Notes under the pieces: generated by a model | Seen by the model: only the letters and a program-made list of their open reading frames with translations | What the model was told of the DNA's origin: nothing | Database searches by the model: none | Translations under genes and position numbers: made by a program | NCBI GenBank assembly: GCA_022763185.1 | Contig: JALEGL010000003.1 | Coordinates: forward strand, 118,742 to 182,741 | DNA length: 64,000 nt | Direction of reading: 5' to 3' | DNA from: a bacterium | GTDB lineage: Bacteria; Bdellovibrionota_G; JALEGL01 | In this document: one piece after another, positions 53,691-62,632 of the stretch | Layout of the letters: each line of letters begins with the position of its first letter | Numbering within the stretch: position 1 is the stretch's first letter

Positions 53691-56177
53691 ATGAGGTTTT
53701 TTTACATATTTATACTATTCACTTGTTTACTGATAAGCAATGTATTTGCAACTATAAATAACGCCATTGTCTATCAAGTGTTTCTCATGTCATTCAAAGA
53801 CTCCAATGGCGATGGGTATGGCGACCTCAAAGGGCTTACTTCTAAATTAGACTACCTTAAAGATCTTGGAGTAGACTACATATACCTTAACCCTGTCACA
53901 GCGGCTGAGTCTAAAACAAAAAATTTTTCACGTTATAACCTTGGTTATCATGCTTTAGAACTCAATAAAATTAATCCACGTTATGGGACAATGGCAGATT
54001 TTGAAAATCTTATTAAGCAAGCCAAGAAAAAAAACATTAAAATCATTTTGGATTTTGTAGAAATAGCACTTTCAAAACATCACCCTTTTTTTATTGATGC
54101 TATCAGTAACCCCAATAGTCCTTACAAGGATTGGTTTCTTTTTAAAAACGAGAAGCCCAAAGAAGCTTGGGTAAATTATTTAGGGGGAGGCTGGCATAAA
54201 CTATCCAATGGAAAGTATTATTTTGCTTTATATGGACAAGCCCCTTTTCCTCATTATTCCAATCCAGAAGTTCAAAGCTATTTTTTAGGTTTGATCAATT
54301 TCTGGATGTCAAAGGGTATAGAAGGTTTTCGATTGGATGCCTTAAAACATCTTTTTATTCATGGGCCTAAACAGTATGAGCATCAACCTGAGCTATTTGA
54401 GTATATAAAAAAGATAAAAGCTATTGTAAGAAAATATGGAAAAAATAAGATTTTAATAGGGGAAGTGATTCCATATCCCATCAACCATAACTACATTGGC
54501 TATCAAAATGAAATGCTAGATTTGATTTATGACGGTGTTTTTACAGAAACCCAATTTTCAGGGACAAAAATCAACTTAAAAACTATAAGTTCTAAATACT
54601 TAAATAGTTTTACCTATGAAGGTAAAAAACCACATCAGCTCACTTTTTTTGCTAACCATGATCGTGGAAGAATCGGTCATAAATTTAACCAACATGCTTT
54701 AAGTTATGAAGATAAAATTAAATTGATGGCATCTTTGCACTTATTAGATTTAGGTACACCTCTTATTTATTATGGTGAAGAGCTTGGCCTTCTAGGGTAT
54801 TTGGATTCAGGTAATAAAAAATCCATGCAAACTACAGATGCTCTGACAACCATGCCATGGAGTAAAAAAAAGTATGGAGGATTTTCAACAACAGAGGATA
54901 AAATATTTCCACCTCTTTCAAAAGACTACCCTATAAGAAATGTAGAGTTACAAACAGAAAATCCCAAGTCAGTTCTGAATCATTATAAAAAATTAATCAA
55001 AGTTAGAAAATCTCTTGGTATTTTTTCTTCTGGTTCAAGAAAAAAATTAAAACAATTAAACCCTAATATTTATCACAGCTTTTTTTATGATAATGAAAAT
55101 TTAGTCTGGGTGGTTCATAACCTTAGCTCAGAGCTTGAAAATTTAAGCTATGATTTTTCACCCTATTTGCGATCAATCCCTGCATTAACAAATGTTTGGT
55201 GTAGTGCAGATGCACCTGTTGTAGATCAGGTAAATTACAAAGCTACACTTAAAAAAGTATCGCCTTATGGCTCTTGTGTTTATAAGCTAGAAGGAATCAC
55301 AGCCAAAGATATAATCAATGTAACTCTTGCTAAAGCTTATATTCAATCCGAAGCAAGACAAGGAAATAAAAACTATATTTTATTAAATAAGAGTGCTGAT
55401 GAGGCCTTGCGCATTTATAAAAAAAATCCAGGAAAAGTTGATGTAACATACTTTAAAGATCCCGGTTTGTTTTTTGCAAATTACCAAATAGTATATAAGA
55501 ACAGCTTTGAACTATCTGGAGAAAAATTTCTTCCTATTCCAGATAATATTTCTGCAATAAAAATCATTGGGCAGGATGAAGTTGGTTTTTCAAAAAGTGA
55601 CAATCTAAAAAGTTTATTTAAAAAAAAGGCTACACAAAAATATTTAAATACAAATATCAGTAACATCAAGTCTATTGATTATGGAAAAGATCAACATTTT
55701 TTGTATTTTAAAATTAAACAAGAAAAGATGACCCTGCAAAAAAATGGGGGTTTGGACTATTGTTTTATGTTTGATGATCTTGAGCAAACAACAGGTGCCA
55801 ATAGTATTGAGTTTTGGCTACTCAATAAAATCTTTACACCTATAAATACAATTGAAACCCTAATGATTTATCAGCATGATCATAGAGAAAAACACCCTAT
55901 TGTTTTTAGTGATGTCAATGCAAACAATCAACCTGGGGTAAAAAATAATCATTCGGTCCTTTTCTTTCAAAGGGATGATTATTTTTATCTTATGATAGAT
56001 CGTAAGGTCATTCCCTATGAAAAAATTCAATTTGCCATCATTACCTGGAGTGCGGGTACAGCGTGGGGTGGGTCAGAAAAAACGCCACCTATTGTTGACC
56101 AACTGCCTTATGATATAAGTGTTATGAGAAGTAAAGAGCCAAATGTGATTCAGTCTTTTCTTAAAATCAATCAATAA
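53691..56177 (+). CDS. Secreted GH13-family alpha-amylase-like enzyme
   Basis: Start MRFFYIFILFTCLLISNVFA gives a signal peptide; the frame extends 21 codons upstream without support. Catalytic residues of GH13 are visible: nucleophile Asp216 (GFRLDALKHL), acid/base Glu258 (ILIGEVIP) and Asp324 (FFANHDRGR). Region I departs from the norm (usually D-x-x-x-N-H): here DFVEIALSKHHP at 121-132, without the Asn-His. After the barrel and a beta domain (to about 555) come about 270 residues, the last part of which (about 660-815) looks like a CBM9/DOMON-type sugar-binding sandwich. Substrate may be maltooligosaccharides, glycogen or trehalose-like glucans. Confidence 0.88.
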   Translation: MRFFYIFILFTCLLISNVFATINNAIVYQVFLMSFKDSNGDGYGDLKGLTSKLDYLKDLGVDYIYLNPVTAAESKTKNFSRYNLGYHALELNKINPRYGTMADFENLIKQAKKKNIKIILDFVEIALSKHHPFFIDAISNPNSPYKDWFLFKNEKPKEAWVNYLGGGWHKLSNGKYYFALYGQAPFPHYSNPEVQSYFLGLINFWMSKGIEGFRLDALKHLFIHGPKQYEHQPELFEYIKKIKAIVRKYGKNKILIGEVIPYPINHNYIGYQNEMLDLIYDGVFTETQFSGTKINLKTISSKYLNSFTYEGKKPHQLTFFANHDRGRIGHKFNQHALSYEDKIKLMASLHLLDLGTPLIYYGEELGLLGYLDSGNKKSMQTTDALTTMPWSKKKYGGFSTTEDKIFPPLSKDYPIRNVELQTENPKSVLNHYKKLIKVRKSLGIFSSGSRKKLKQLNPNIYHSFFYDNENLVWVVHNLSSELENLSYDFSPYLRSIPALTNVWCSADAPVVDQVNYKATLKKVSPYGSCVYKLEGITAKDIINVTLAKAYIQSEARQGNKNYILLNKSADEALRIYKKNPGKVDVTYFKDPGLFFANYQIVYKNSFELSGEKFLPIPDNISAIKIIGQDEVGFSKSDNLKSLFKKKATQKYLNTNISNIKSIDYGKDQHFLYFKIKQEKMTLQKNGGLDYCFMFDDLEQTTGANSIEFWLLNKIFTPINTIETLMIYQHDHREKHPIVFSDVNANNQPGVKNNHSVLFFQRDDYFYLMIDRKVIPYEKIQFAIITWSAGTAWGGSEKTPPIVDQLPYDISVMRSKEPNVIQSFLKINQ

Positions 56178-56196
56178 CAAAACTAGGAGTAAATGA

Positions 56197-56922
56197 ATGA
56201 ATAAAATAGAGCAGTATAAAAATTTAAAGGCAGTGTATATCAATACGTCCTTAAAAAAAGACCCAAAAAAGAGTCATACGGGGCATTTGCTTACAGCATC
56301 AGCTAAAATTTTAGAAAAACAACAGCTTACAGTAGAAAACATTCACATGCTTGATTATCAAGTACCCCCTGGTGTTTATCCTGATATGACCAAGCATGGA
56401 TGGTCTCAAGATGACTGGCCAAAAATTTGGAAAAAAATAAAATCTAGCGATATTCTAGTTATAGGAACCCCTATTTGGTTGGGAGAAGAAAGCTCTGTAT
56501 GTCGAGTCCTTATTGAACGATTGTATGCCATGTCAGGTGAACTCAATGCTGATGGCCAATCCATCTATTACGGTAAAGTTGGTGGCTGCGTGATTACAGG
56601 TAATGAAGATGGGATTAAACATGTTGCCATGAGCATAGGCTATGCATTAAGCCATTTAGGTTATACGATACCCCCTCAAGCAGACTGTGGTTGGATTGGT
56701 GAAGCAGGGCCTGGCCCCTCGTATGGAGACAAAAAAGACGATGGCTCTCATGTAGGCTTTGATAATGATTTTACCATGCGCAATACTACCATTATGTCCT
56801 GGAATTTAATGCATATGGCCAGTCTTCTTAAGCAACATCCACTTCCCAATCATGGCAATGATCGTAGAGCCTGGAAAGCAGGATCTCGCTTTGACTTTGA
56901 AAACCCAGAGTATCGAGTATAA
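56197..56922 (+). CDS. Flavodoxin-like NAD(P)H-dependent oxidoreductase
   Basis: A 241-residue FMN protein of the NADPH-dependent FMN reductase/flavodoxin-like fold. AVYINTSLKKDPKKSHTGHLL (about 11-31) is the FMN-phosphate loop, ILVIGTPIWLGEESSVCRVLIERLY (about 87-111) the conserved TPIW-type flavin loop, and GGCVITGNEDGIKHVA (about 129-144) the third. The C-terminus WNLMHMASLLKQHPLPNHGNDRRAWK is typical of this subfamily. Substrate may be quinones, azo compounds or metals. Separated from the GH13 gene by 19 bp. Confidence 0.85.
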   Translation: MNKIEQYKNLKAVYINTSLKKDPKKSHTGHLLTASAKILEKQQLTVENIHMLDYQVPPGVYPDMTKHGWSQDDWPKIWKKIKSSDILVIGTPIWLGEESSVCRVLIERLYAMSGELNADGQSIYYGKVGGCVITGNEDGIKHVAMSIGYALSHLGYTIPPQADCGWIGEAGPGPSYGDKKDDGSHVGFDNDFTMRNTTIMSWNLMHMASLLKQHPLPNHGNDRRAWKAGSRFDFENPEYRV

Positions 56923-57086
56923 GTTGATAAAAATAAGTCAACACGCTTTGATGAGTTTAGGTAAAACCTAATTCAAGCATGCCTTTCATTAGCGTAGATG
57001 TGTTTTTAATTGTTTAATTGCAAGGCTAGTCACTGTATATTTAAAAACCGAGTATCTCTATAGATGCAGAAACGCATTAAAGATGC

Positions 57087-57098
57087 GACACGCGTGTC
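57087..57098. promoter_or_regulatory. Perfect palindrome GACACGCGTGTC upstream of a strong promoter
   Basis: GACACGCGTGTC, 10 bp before the -35 of the next gene. Position and symmetry suit an activator site or a repressor site that overlaps the promoter region; the regulator is unknown. No other copy was noticed in the window. Confidence 0.5.
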
Positions 57099-57108
57099 CT
57101 TTTTAGCC

Positions 57109-57137
57109 TTGACAAAAAACATGAAGTGGTATATAAA
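57109..57137 (+). promoter_or_regulatory. Near-consensus sigma-70 promoter of the large membrane-protein gene
   Basis: TTGACA (57109-57114), 17 nt, then TATAAA (57132-57137). The predicted start (about 57145) lies roughly 30 nt before the ATG. One of the best sigma-70 matches in the window. Confidence 0.7.
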
Positions 57138-57173
57138 TGTCTCACTTTAAGATGATGGCATATAAAAAAATTC

Positions 57174-59105
57174 ATGCAGGGGGTATATTTCTTTAGAGGC
57201 ATAAAAAAACCAATATCCCTATGTTTGGCTCTGAGCTTATTTTACACACATCCAGCCTTGTGTGACAGCGGTCCCTCTTTTTTTGGGCGCTTTTTTAAAA
57301 TTTCACAGTCGTCCGGCTTTTCTCAGAATATAGGACGTGTTAAAGCACGTATGGCTTCCAAAGCGGGAAATCTTCGCACGTGGTATAGGGGGCCCAAAAG
57401 CTTAAAATACAGCTCAAAGAATGCCAAGCGCAAGTTTCGCTCAGCTACCAAAGCTGGGGTTCGGGCTGCTAAATCGGGCAGAAACCAATTTTTTGTATCG
57501 CTTATGGTTTCGGTGGTTATTGTTTCCAGCATGACAGTGGCCAGCGCCAAGCGTGAAGGAGCATCATCCGAAGAAATTACCGAAAAACTCATAGAAAAAC
57601 TTTCTTCAGGCAGCTTTTTGGGAAGTATGTTTGCTGCATCCGTAGATTCTTTAAGAAACATGATTATTACGGTCAATCGTCAATTGAAAGGCTCATTCAA
57701 TAAAGAGGTCATGCAACAAGCCAAGCGTAGCTGGTTGAAAATGGGACTCAATGGTTTTGGAGCCTCGTTGGCCGGTTGGATGGCTTATTATGGTGGATCT
57801 CGGCTTTGGGAAGAAGCCTCTTTAATGCAGGCCTCACAAGCAGATTACGTATTATCACAAAACATGTTTAAAACCGTTCTTGCCTATCTTTACGGTGAAG
57901 GCGGGCCGGATTACAGACGGGTTGCACAAAGGCAATTTGAAGCCATGCATTTGATCATGATTGCAGATCCCGCCCGGCGAGGAATCTTCTTTAACAACTT
58001 AATTCGCTTTGACATGCTCAATGGCGGCCAGTTGGCCACGGTTTTGTCTGCGGCATCTGCAGGCTCAGCAGCAACCATCATATTTGCATCTGCAAATCCT
58101 GTCGCCCTTATTTTATACTGCACTTTGTTTGGTGTCATGGCAACCTCAGCCGCTGAGTATGCATTGCCAGTAAGCTGGGAAAAACGTCTGGGCGGCTTTT
58201 CAAAACGGCGTTGGGTGGATCTGAATCGGACGCTTCTCCACCAATCTGCGCGTGGCTTAAACGCGTTTAGCTCCAATATTATTGAAATGAATGCATCCAA
58301 AAACTCTGAACAACAATTGCAGGCATTCATCAGCACTTTGATTGAGCGAGGACAAGGCCGAAGTCGATACCTGACAGAACTCATTGCATACATGCACTGG
58401 ACCATTGAAACCAATGAAATGCTGCAGCGTGAGTGGTCAATGCATGCGTTTCAAGAAGCCAAAAAGAAGCTTTTGGAAGACAAATATGGAAAAATAAAAG
58501 TGCAAGGACCGGCAACGCCAGGGTTCTTTCTGGCACGTTTGTATCAAGGTAGTATTCTTCAAGATTGGCTTACCGATGACAGCCAGGATATAGCTTGGAC
58601 CATTGAGAATAATCGCCAAAAACTCAAAGAGTACCATCAAGAGTTCAGAGACTTTTATCGAAAAGAGGCCCTTTGGCTACAAAATATCAAGCAGCAGTAT
58701 CAGCAGCTCAGCCTTAAAAATAAGCTCACCGACTGCGTTGATAACATGCTGTTTAGTGAAATTGAAAAAGTAAGTTTTGTCCAAGAGGTGTTCACCCAAA
58801 AAACAGCGCAATGGATAGATTTATTTTTTATTAAGGAGGGTCAAGAACTTGCCTGTGCTTATGAAGGCTGTTCACAAGACTTACCAGGGGATATCATTCA
58901 GTTAAGCACTTTGCTTGCAACATGGAGCCATTATGGCTTTAATGAAAATCATGAGATTCAAACAGTTTTAGACCAATATGGAGAAGAGCATAACATTGCA
59001 GCTGAGAACACTTTAAGCAATGACTACTGCTTTAATCAAATTATGGAAACGCCAAGCAAGGCATACGTAAAGCAAATAGGTAGTGCTTATGGCAACGGAC
59101 ACTAA
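57174..59105 (+). CDS. Large membrane-associated protein of unknown function, GC-richer than surroundings
   Basis: 643 residues. The N-terminus (LCLALSLFYTHPALCDSG) looks like a signal peptide with cleavage near residue 30. A Lys/Arg-rich segment (about 55-105) is followed by hydrophobic spans at about 106-124 (FFVSLMVSVVIVSSMTVASA), 191-207 and 290-330, then a long soluble helical tail with Trp/Gln/Glu-rich stretches. No known domain seen. Local base composition is clearly higher in G+C than the flanks (about 60% in the line at 58021-58080 versus about 35-40% around), which suggests transfer or different selection. It has its own promoter and palindrome. Unrelated to its neighbours. Confidence 0.7.
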   Translation: MQGVYFFRGIKKPISLCLALSLFYTHPALCDSGPSFFGRFFKISQSSGFSQNIGRVKARMASKAGNLRTWYRGPKSLKYSSKNAKRKFRSATKAGVRAAKSGRNQFFVSLMVSVVIVSSMTVASAKREGASSEEITEKLIEKLSSGSFLGSMFAASVDSLRNMIITVNRQLKGSFNKEVMQQAKRSWLKMGLNGFGASLAGWMAYYGGSRLWEEASLMQASQADYVLSQNMFKTVLAYLYGEGGPDYRRVAQRQFEAMHLIMIADPARRGIFFNNLIRFDMLNGGQLATVLSAASAGSAATIIFASANPVALILYCTLFGVMATSAAEYALPVSWEKRLGGFSKRRWVDLNRTLLHQSARGLNAFSSNIIEMNASKNSEQQLQAFISTLIERGQGRSRYLTELIAYMHWTIETNEMLQREWSMHAFQEAKKKLLEDKYGKIKVQGPATPGFFLARLYQGSILQDWLTDDSQDIAWTIENNRQKLKEYHQEFRDFYRKEALWLQNIKQQYQQLSLKNKLTDCVDNMLFSEIEKVSFVQEVFTQKTAQWIDLFFIKEGQELACAYEGCSQDLPGDIIQLSTLLATWSHYGFNENHEIQTVLDQYGEEHNIAAENTLSNDYCFNQIMETPSKAYVKQIGSAYGNGH

Positions 59106-59226
59106 GCATTGCACCAAAGAGTGACACTCCTTATTCCTAAAACAATAAAATTGAAAACAAATCGTATACTTTCTGACTTCCAAGCATAAAATATCATCGG
59201 TAATATATAGACTGCTATCCTTATGA

Positions 59227-59640
59227 ATGTTAAATTTTAATGCAATGGACATGTCTTCTTGGTATCAAAGTTTAGTCAAACCATCTTGGGCTCCGCCTGC
59301 CTGGGTTTTTGGCCCAGTGTGGTCTTTTTTGTACCTCCTGATTTTAGTCTCATTTTTTTATGTTGGCTTTTTGGCCTTTAAGAAAAAAATTAGTTTTATC
59401 ATTCTCTTACCTTTTTTACTGAATATCGTCTTTAATCTTTTGTTCACGCCTCTTCAGTTTTCTTTGCAAAACAACGTTTTGGCTTTACTGGATGTGATTT
59501 TGGTTTTTCTTACGCTCATTTGGGCTATGATTGTGATTTATCCCTTTGCCCAATGGGTGACGTGGATTCAAGTGCCATACCTTTTATGGGTAAGCTTTGC
59601 CATGGTCCTTCAAGCCAGCATTACTTATCTCAATCGTTAG
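59227..59640 (+). CDS. TspO/MBR-family membrane protein
   Basis: Five-helix protein of the TspO (peripheral benzodiazepine receptor) family. Signatures are SSWYQSLVKPSWAPPAWVFGPVWSFLYLL (about residues 9-38) and FNLLFTPLQFSLQNNVLALLDVILVFLTLIWAMIVIYP. TspO binds porphyrins and regulates tetrapyrrole or stress responses. The ATG at 59227 is followed by in-frame ATGs six and eight codons later, so the true start is uncertain. Slightly short (about 137 residues) but complete. Confidence 0.92.
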   Translation: MLNFNAMDMSSWYQSLVKPSWAPPAWVFGPVWSFLYLLILVSFFYVGFLAFKKKISFIILLPFLLNIVFNLLFTPLQFSLQNNVLALLDVILVFLTLIWAMIVIYPFAQWVTWIQVPYLLWVSFAMVLQASITYLNR

Positions 59641-59800
59641 GGGTGAATGTGCAAAGTGAAACCATGAATGACTATGCTAACAGTTTTTAGAGATATGATT
59701 CTTGGTAGTGTGGATTTTGTATGTTTGCATCAAATTTTAGTTGTATATGTGAAGCAAGTGTATGAGCATTTTTGTATGATTCTATATTCTAATCTTTAAG

Positions 59801-60097
59801 CTAGCGACTGTTTTGCTCGGTAACCACTTTAATAACAAGGTGTTCATCTTTATCTGTTTGAAAGTAAAGCTTGAAGGACTTACTTTTGTTGGCCTTGATG
59901 ACTTGTCTTAAGATATCTGGAGAGTTGATATGACCTGGGATGATAAATTCTTGTTCAGACCGGCACACGACAATTGCAGATCGGTCCTCATTTAAATTGT
60001 ATTCAAGAGGAAAACACAAGTGCAATTCATGGCTAAAGCCTGAACCTATAAAAAACAAGACCGTAAGAATACTTAATTTAAGGATAGAAGCGCTCAA
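59801..60097 (-). CDS. Small exported protein, unknown
   Basis: 98 residues with a signal peptide (ILKLSILTVLFFIGSGFSHE) and a mature part of about 76 residues, mostly polar, with two cysteines (LHLCFPL, IVVCRSE). No motif recognised. Flanked by AT-rich spacers. It is a short coherent frame on the strand opposite to its neighbours. Confidence 0.5.
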   Translation of the reverse strand: MSASILKLSILTVLFFIGSGFSHELHLCFPLEYNLNEDRSAIVVCRSEQEFIIPGHINSPDILRQVIKANKSKSFKLYFQTDKDEHLVIKVVTEQNSR

Positions 60098-60230
60098 TGT
60101 TCTATTATAGCATAAATTACGGGCTAAAGTTCAATGTTTATTTGTAGCTCACATTGATAATGAACCGTTCAGTTGTTATTCATATTTATGGTTTAAGTTG
60201 TGCTCTTAAATCAATCAAAGGAGTGCAAAA

Positions 60231-60749
60231 ATGAATAAAAACATAATGAACGCAGGACGTATTTTGATGGGCTTGGCTTTACTGATACTGACCGTAGCAG
60301 GTATCAATTACATGAGGTACAGCGGCTCGCGTCTGGAGAGAAAAATTATCAGCAACCAGGAACAGTCAGTGCGTTTTCGTCCGTATGTTGGTGGAGATTT
60401 TCGTATTCAAGTTTCCTCTCCCAAGAGTAGTCCCCTCGGACCAGATCAATGGATGGATTTGACCGCTCAAGGTGAAGTGATACAGATACCAAACTGTCCC
60501 AATGATATTTTAGAGCAACAAGGTAACTGTATATACGGCTTAAAATTGAATGCATTGAAGTCTTATAAAATCAATTACACAGCAATCCGTAGCAATGTGC
60601 AAATACTTCAGTTTAGTATTGAGCCTGACCCTCTTCAATCTAAAAATGCCTATGTCCAGTTTCAGCTTGCTTTAATCTTGGCAATTATTTTATTGATGCT
60701 GGGTATTGCAATGGGGCTTCCTTGGTACTTTTTTCAAAAAGATAACTGA
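60231..60749 (+). CDS. Small membrane protein, unknown
   Basis: 172 residues with hydrophobic segments at each end: about 10-26 (ILMGLALLILTVAGINY) and about 146-170 (FQLALILAIILLMLGIAMGLPWYFF). A beta-rich 120-residue part lies between them, probably periplasmic (QSVRFRPYVGGDFRIQV). Good ribosome site (AAAGGAGTGCAAAA before ATG). No family recognised. Confidence 0.65.
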   Translation: MNKNIMNAGRILMGLALLILTVAGINYMRYSGSRLERKIISNQEQSVRFRPYVGGDFRIQVSSPKSSPLGPDQWMDLTAQGEVIQIPNCPNDILEQQGNCIYGLKLNALKSYKINYTAIRSNVQILQFSIEPDPLQSKNAYVQFQLALILAIILLMLGIAMGLPWYFFQKDN

Positions 60750-60771
60750 AAACAAAAAGCAGAGTAATTAC

Positions 60772-60831
60772 GGGACACACTATGCATTCTTAAAAATGAG
60801 CTAACCAAATTAGGAAAACATAGAGTGTCCC
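60772..60831. repeat. 60-bp inverted-repeat-bounded element, copy 1
   Basis: Begins GGGACACACTATG and ends CATAGAGTGTCCC, 13-bp termini complementary with one mismatch. The core contains CAAATTAGGAAA (60806-60817). A related 57-bp copy lies at 62538-62594, on the other side of the lipoprotein gene. A MITE-like or REP-like unit that could fold as a hairpin. Confidence 0.75.
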
Positions 60832-60958
60832 TTGAATAGACTAGGGGTATAACGATATAAATAATGTTACATAAGATCAGTACAAGATTTTATTTACTTT
60901 ATTTCAAATTGCATTATGATTCTATCCATTGATGAATATGCTTGTTAGGAGAATCAAT

Positions 60959-62452
60959 ATGAAAAAACTACTGTACATTTTATTAGCTCATTTTTTAATA
61001 GCCTGTGGCTTCCAGGTGAGCGGAGATGACTTGCCTTTTGGCGGCGGTAATGTTTACAATGCCAGTGGAACAATTGTGGGCGTTCCCTCAATAGGAGGCG
61101 TGCTTATAACAGTTAATGGTGTTGACTTAACTGTAGACGAAGATGGTTCATTTAGTTTTACCGAAGATCTTACAGAAGGAGAAAGCTTTGATATAAGTTT
61201 TGATGCACCAGGGGCATTTGATTGTAGCTTACCAGAATCTATATCCCTTGTAAGTGCAGAAGTAGAAGATCTAGAAGTGACCTGTGAATGTGGTACGCCA
61301 ACACAACAAGCATTTACTAGCTATTCTGCTGAAGGAAGAACCGGCTCAAGTTTAGATCCCTTTTTCATTTATACACCGGCGCAGTTTATTTCCATGCAAG
61401 CCGTGCCAGCTCAAGCAGATTGGGATAAATCTTTTGTTCAGGTTTGTGATTTAGATTTAGATACTTTAGGCGTTGGACCTATTGGCAATAGCATGAATTC
61501 ATTTACTGGAAGTTATGATGGGCAAGGCTTTCTGATTGAAAATATTCATATGACGCCATCTGACCCATATTATGCTGTATTTGGCCGTATCAATGGCGCA
61601 ACGATTGAAAACATACATTTGAAAAATGTAGATATAGATAACTTTGGCTATGGGATAACATACAGTGCCGCTTTGGTTGGGGGATGTGAATCATCTGGGA
61701 TGATTGAAAATATTTTAGCTGAAGATATTACAGTTGATGCCAATGATATTACCTCTCATGTAGCGGCTTTAGTAGGAAGCATGGATGCATGCACGCTAAG
61801 CAAAGTTTTGGCAAGCGATATTGATGTTTCGTATGTATACAGAGAAAACGGTGGCTTGGTGGGTAGAGCCCTCAATGGTTCATTGATTTCTCAAGTGGGC
61901 ATCAAGGACCTGGTGTTAACATCCACAGCGGTTTCAACGGGTTATTATAGCGCAATGGTGGGCCGCTTGAGCAGCAGTGACATTACAGATACCTATATTC
62001 AAAATGCAGCTTTGACCACGTCAGCTTCAAACTCAGCCGGTTTTGTTGGTTGGTCAAGCGGCAACAGCAATATTGAAAAATCTTACATTATCACTTCAAG
62101 CACATCAGGAACCAGTGAACTTGCAGGTGTTGTGGGCAGAATAGATACAGAGTCCATGCTTTCCATGAACGATTTATTTGTTTCAAATGCCATCAACGCA
62201 CTCTCTGGGTCATCTGGTGAAATAACAGTAGATACAAGCTACGGTACAATAAGCAACAGCTTTTATGACAATACTCAAACGTGCATGGGCTGTAGCGTTA
62301 CGCAAACTGGGGGCACAGCAGTTTCAGGAACAAGTACATTGTTTGATGGAACTTCTCTTGCACTGACTTCATGGGATTTTATAAACGATTGGTGTTTGGT
62401 TACTGGTGAAGCACCAGAACTCAGAAATATTCCGGGCTCAACTTGCAATTAA
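60959..62452 (+). CDS. Lipoprotein with GLUG-like repeats
   Basis: ATG 60959 gives MKKLLYILLAHFLIACGF with a good lipobox (LIAC) and AGGAGAATCAAT before it; the frame extends 10 codons further without support. A small beta domain (about 25-100) is followed by a region with GLUG-type units such as AALVGGCESSGMIENILAE, GGLVGRALNGSLISQVG, AMVGRLSSSDITDTYI and GFVGWSSGNSNIEKSYI, a motif of secreted adhesins and proteases. Acidic, probably a surface adhesin. It stands between two copies of a short repeat element. Confidence 0.75.
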   Translation: MKKLLYILLAHFLIACGFQVSGDDLPFGGGNVYNASGTIVGVPSIGGVLITVNGVDLTVDEDGSFSFTEDLTEGESFDISFDAPGAFDCSLPESISLVSAEVEDLEVTCECGTPTQQAFTSYSAEGRTGSSLDPFFIYTPAQFISMQAVPAQADWDKSFVQVCDLDLDTLGVGPIGNSMNSFTGSYDGQGFLIENIHMTPSDPYYAVFGRINGATIENIHLKNVDIDNFGYGITYSAALVGGCESSGMIENILAEDITVDANDITSHVAALVGSMDACTLSKVLASDIDVSYVYRENGGLVGRALNGSLISQVGIKDLVLTSTAVSTGYYSAMVGRLSSSDITDTYIQNAALTTSASNSAGFVGWSSGNSNIEKSYIITSSTSGTSELAGVVGRIDTESMLSMNDLFVSNAINALSGSSGEITVDTSYGTISNSFYDNTQTCMGCSVTQTGGTAVSGTSTLFDGTSLALTSWDFINDWCLVTGEAPELRNIPGSTCN

Positions 62453-62537
62453 GGCCTAGCATTAATGTTGATCACCGTAGACCAAATTAAAAACAGTGAG
62501 TAAGGCTCTTTTGTATAAGCAAAGACAATAGAATTGT

Positions 62538-62594
62538 GGGACACACGATGCACTCTTAATAAAGAAATCAAATTAGGAAACTCTAGTGCGTCCT
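62538..62594. repeat. 57-bp inverted-repeat-bounded element, copy 2
   Basis: Begins GGGACACACGATGCACTCTT and ends TCTAGTGCGTCCT. The core has CAAATTAGGAAA (62569-62580) at the same relative place as in copy 1 and the same orientation, so the two are direct copies. The ends still pair (GGAC and GCACT against AGTGC-GTCC) although the bases differ, suggesting selection for structure. Confidence 0.7.
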
Positions 62595-62632
62595 TGGCTT
62601 TAAAAATTTACTGCCAGCATGGAATAATGCTT

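Noticed and set aside
57911..58414. 167-codon minus-strand frame opposite the large membrane protein
   Set aside because: Antisense frame opened by the higher GC content of this gene; no start context or domain.
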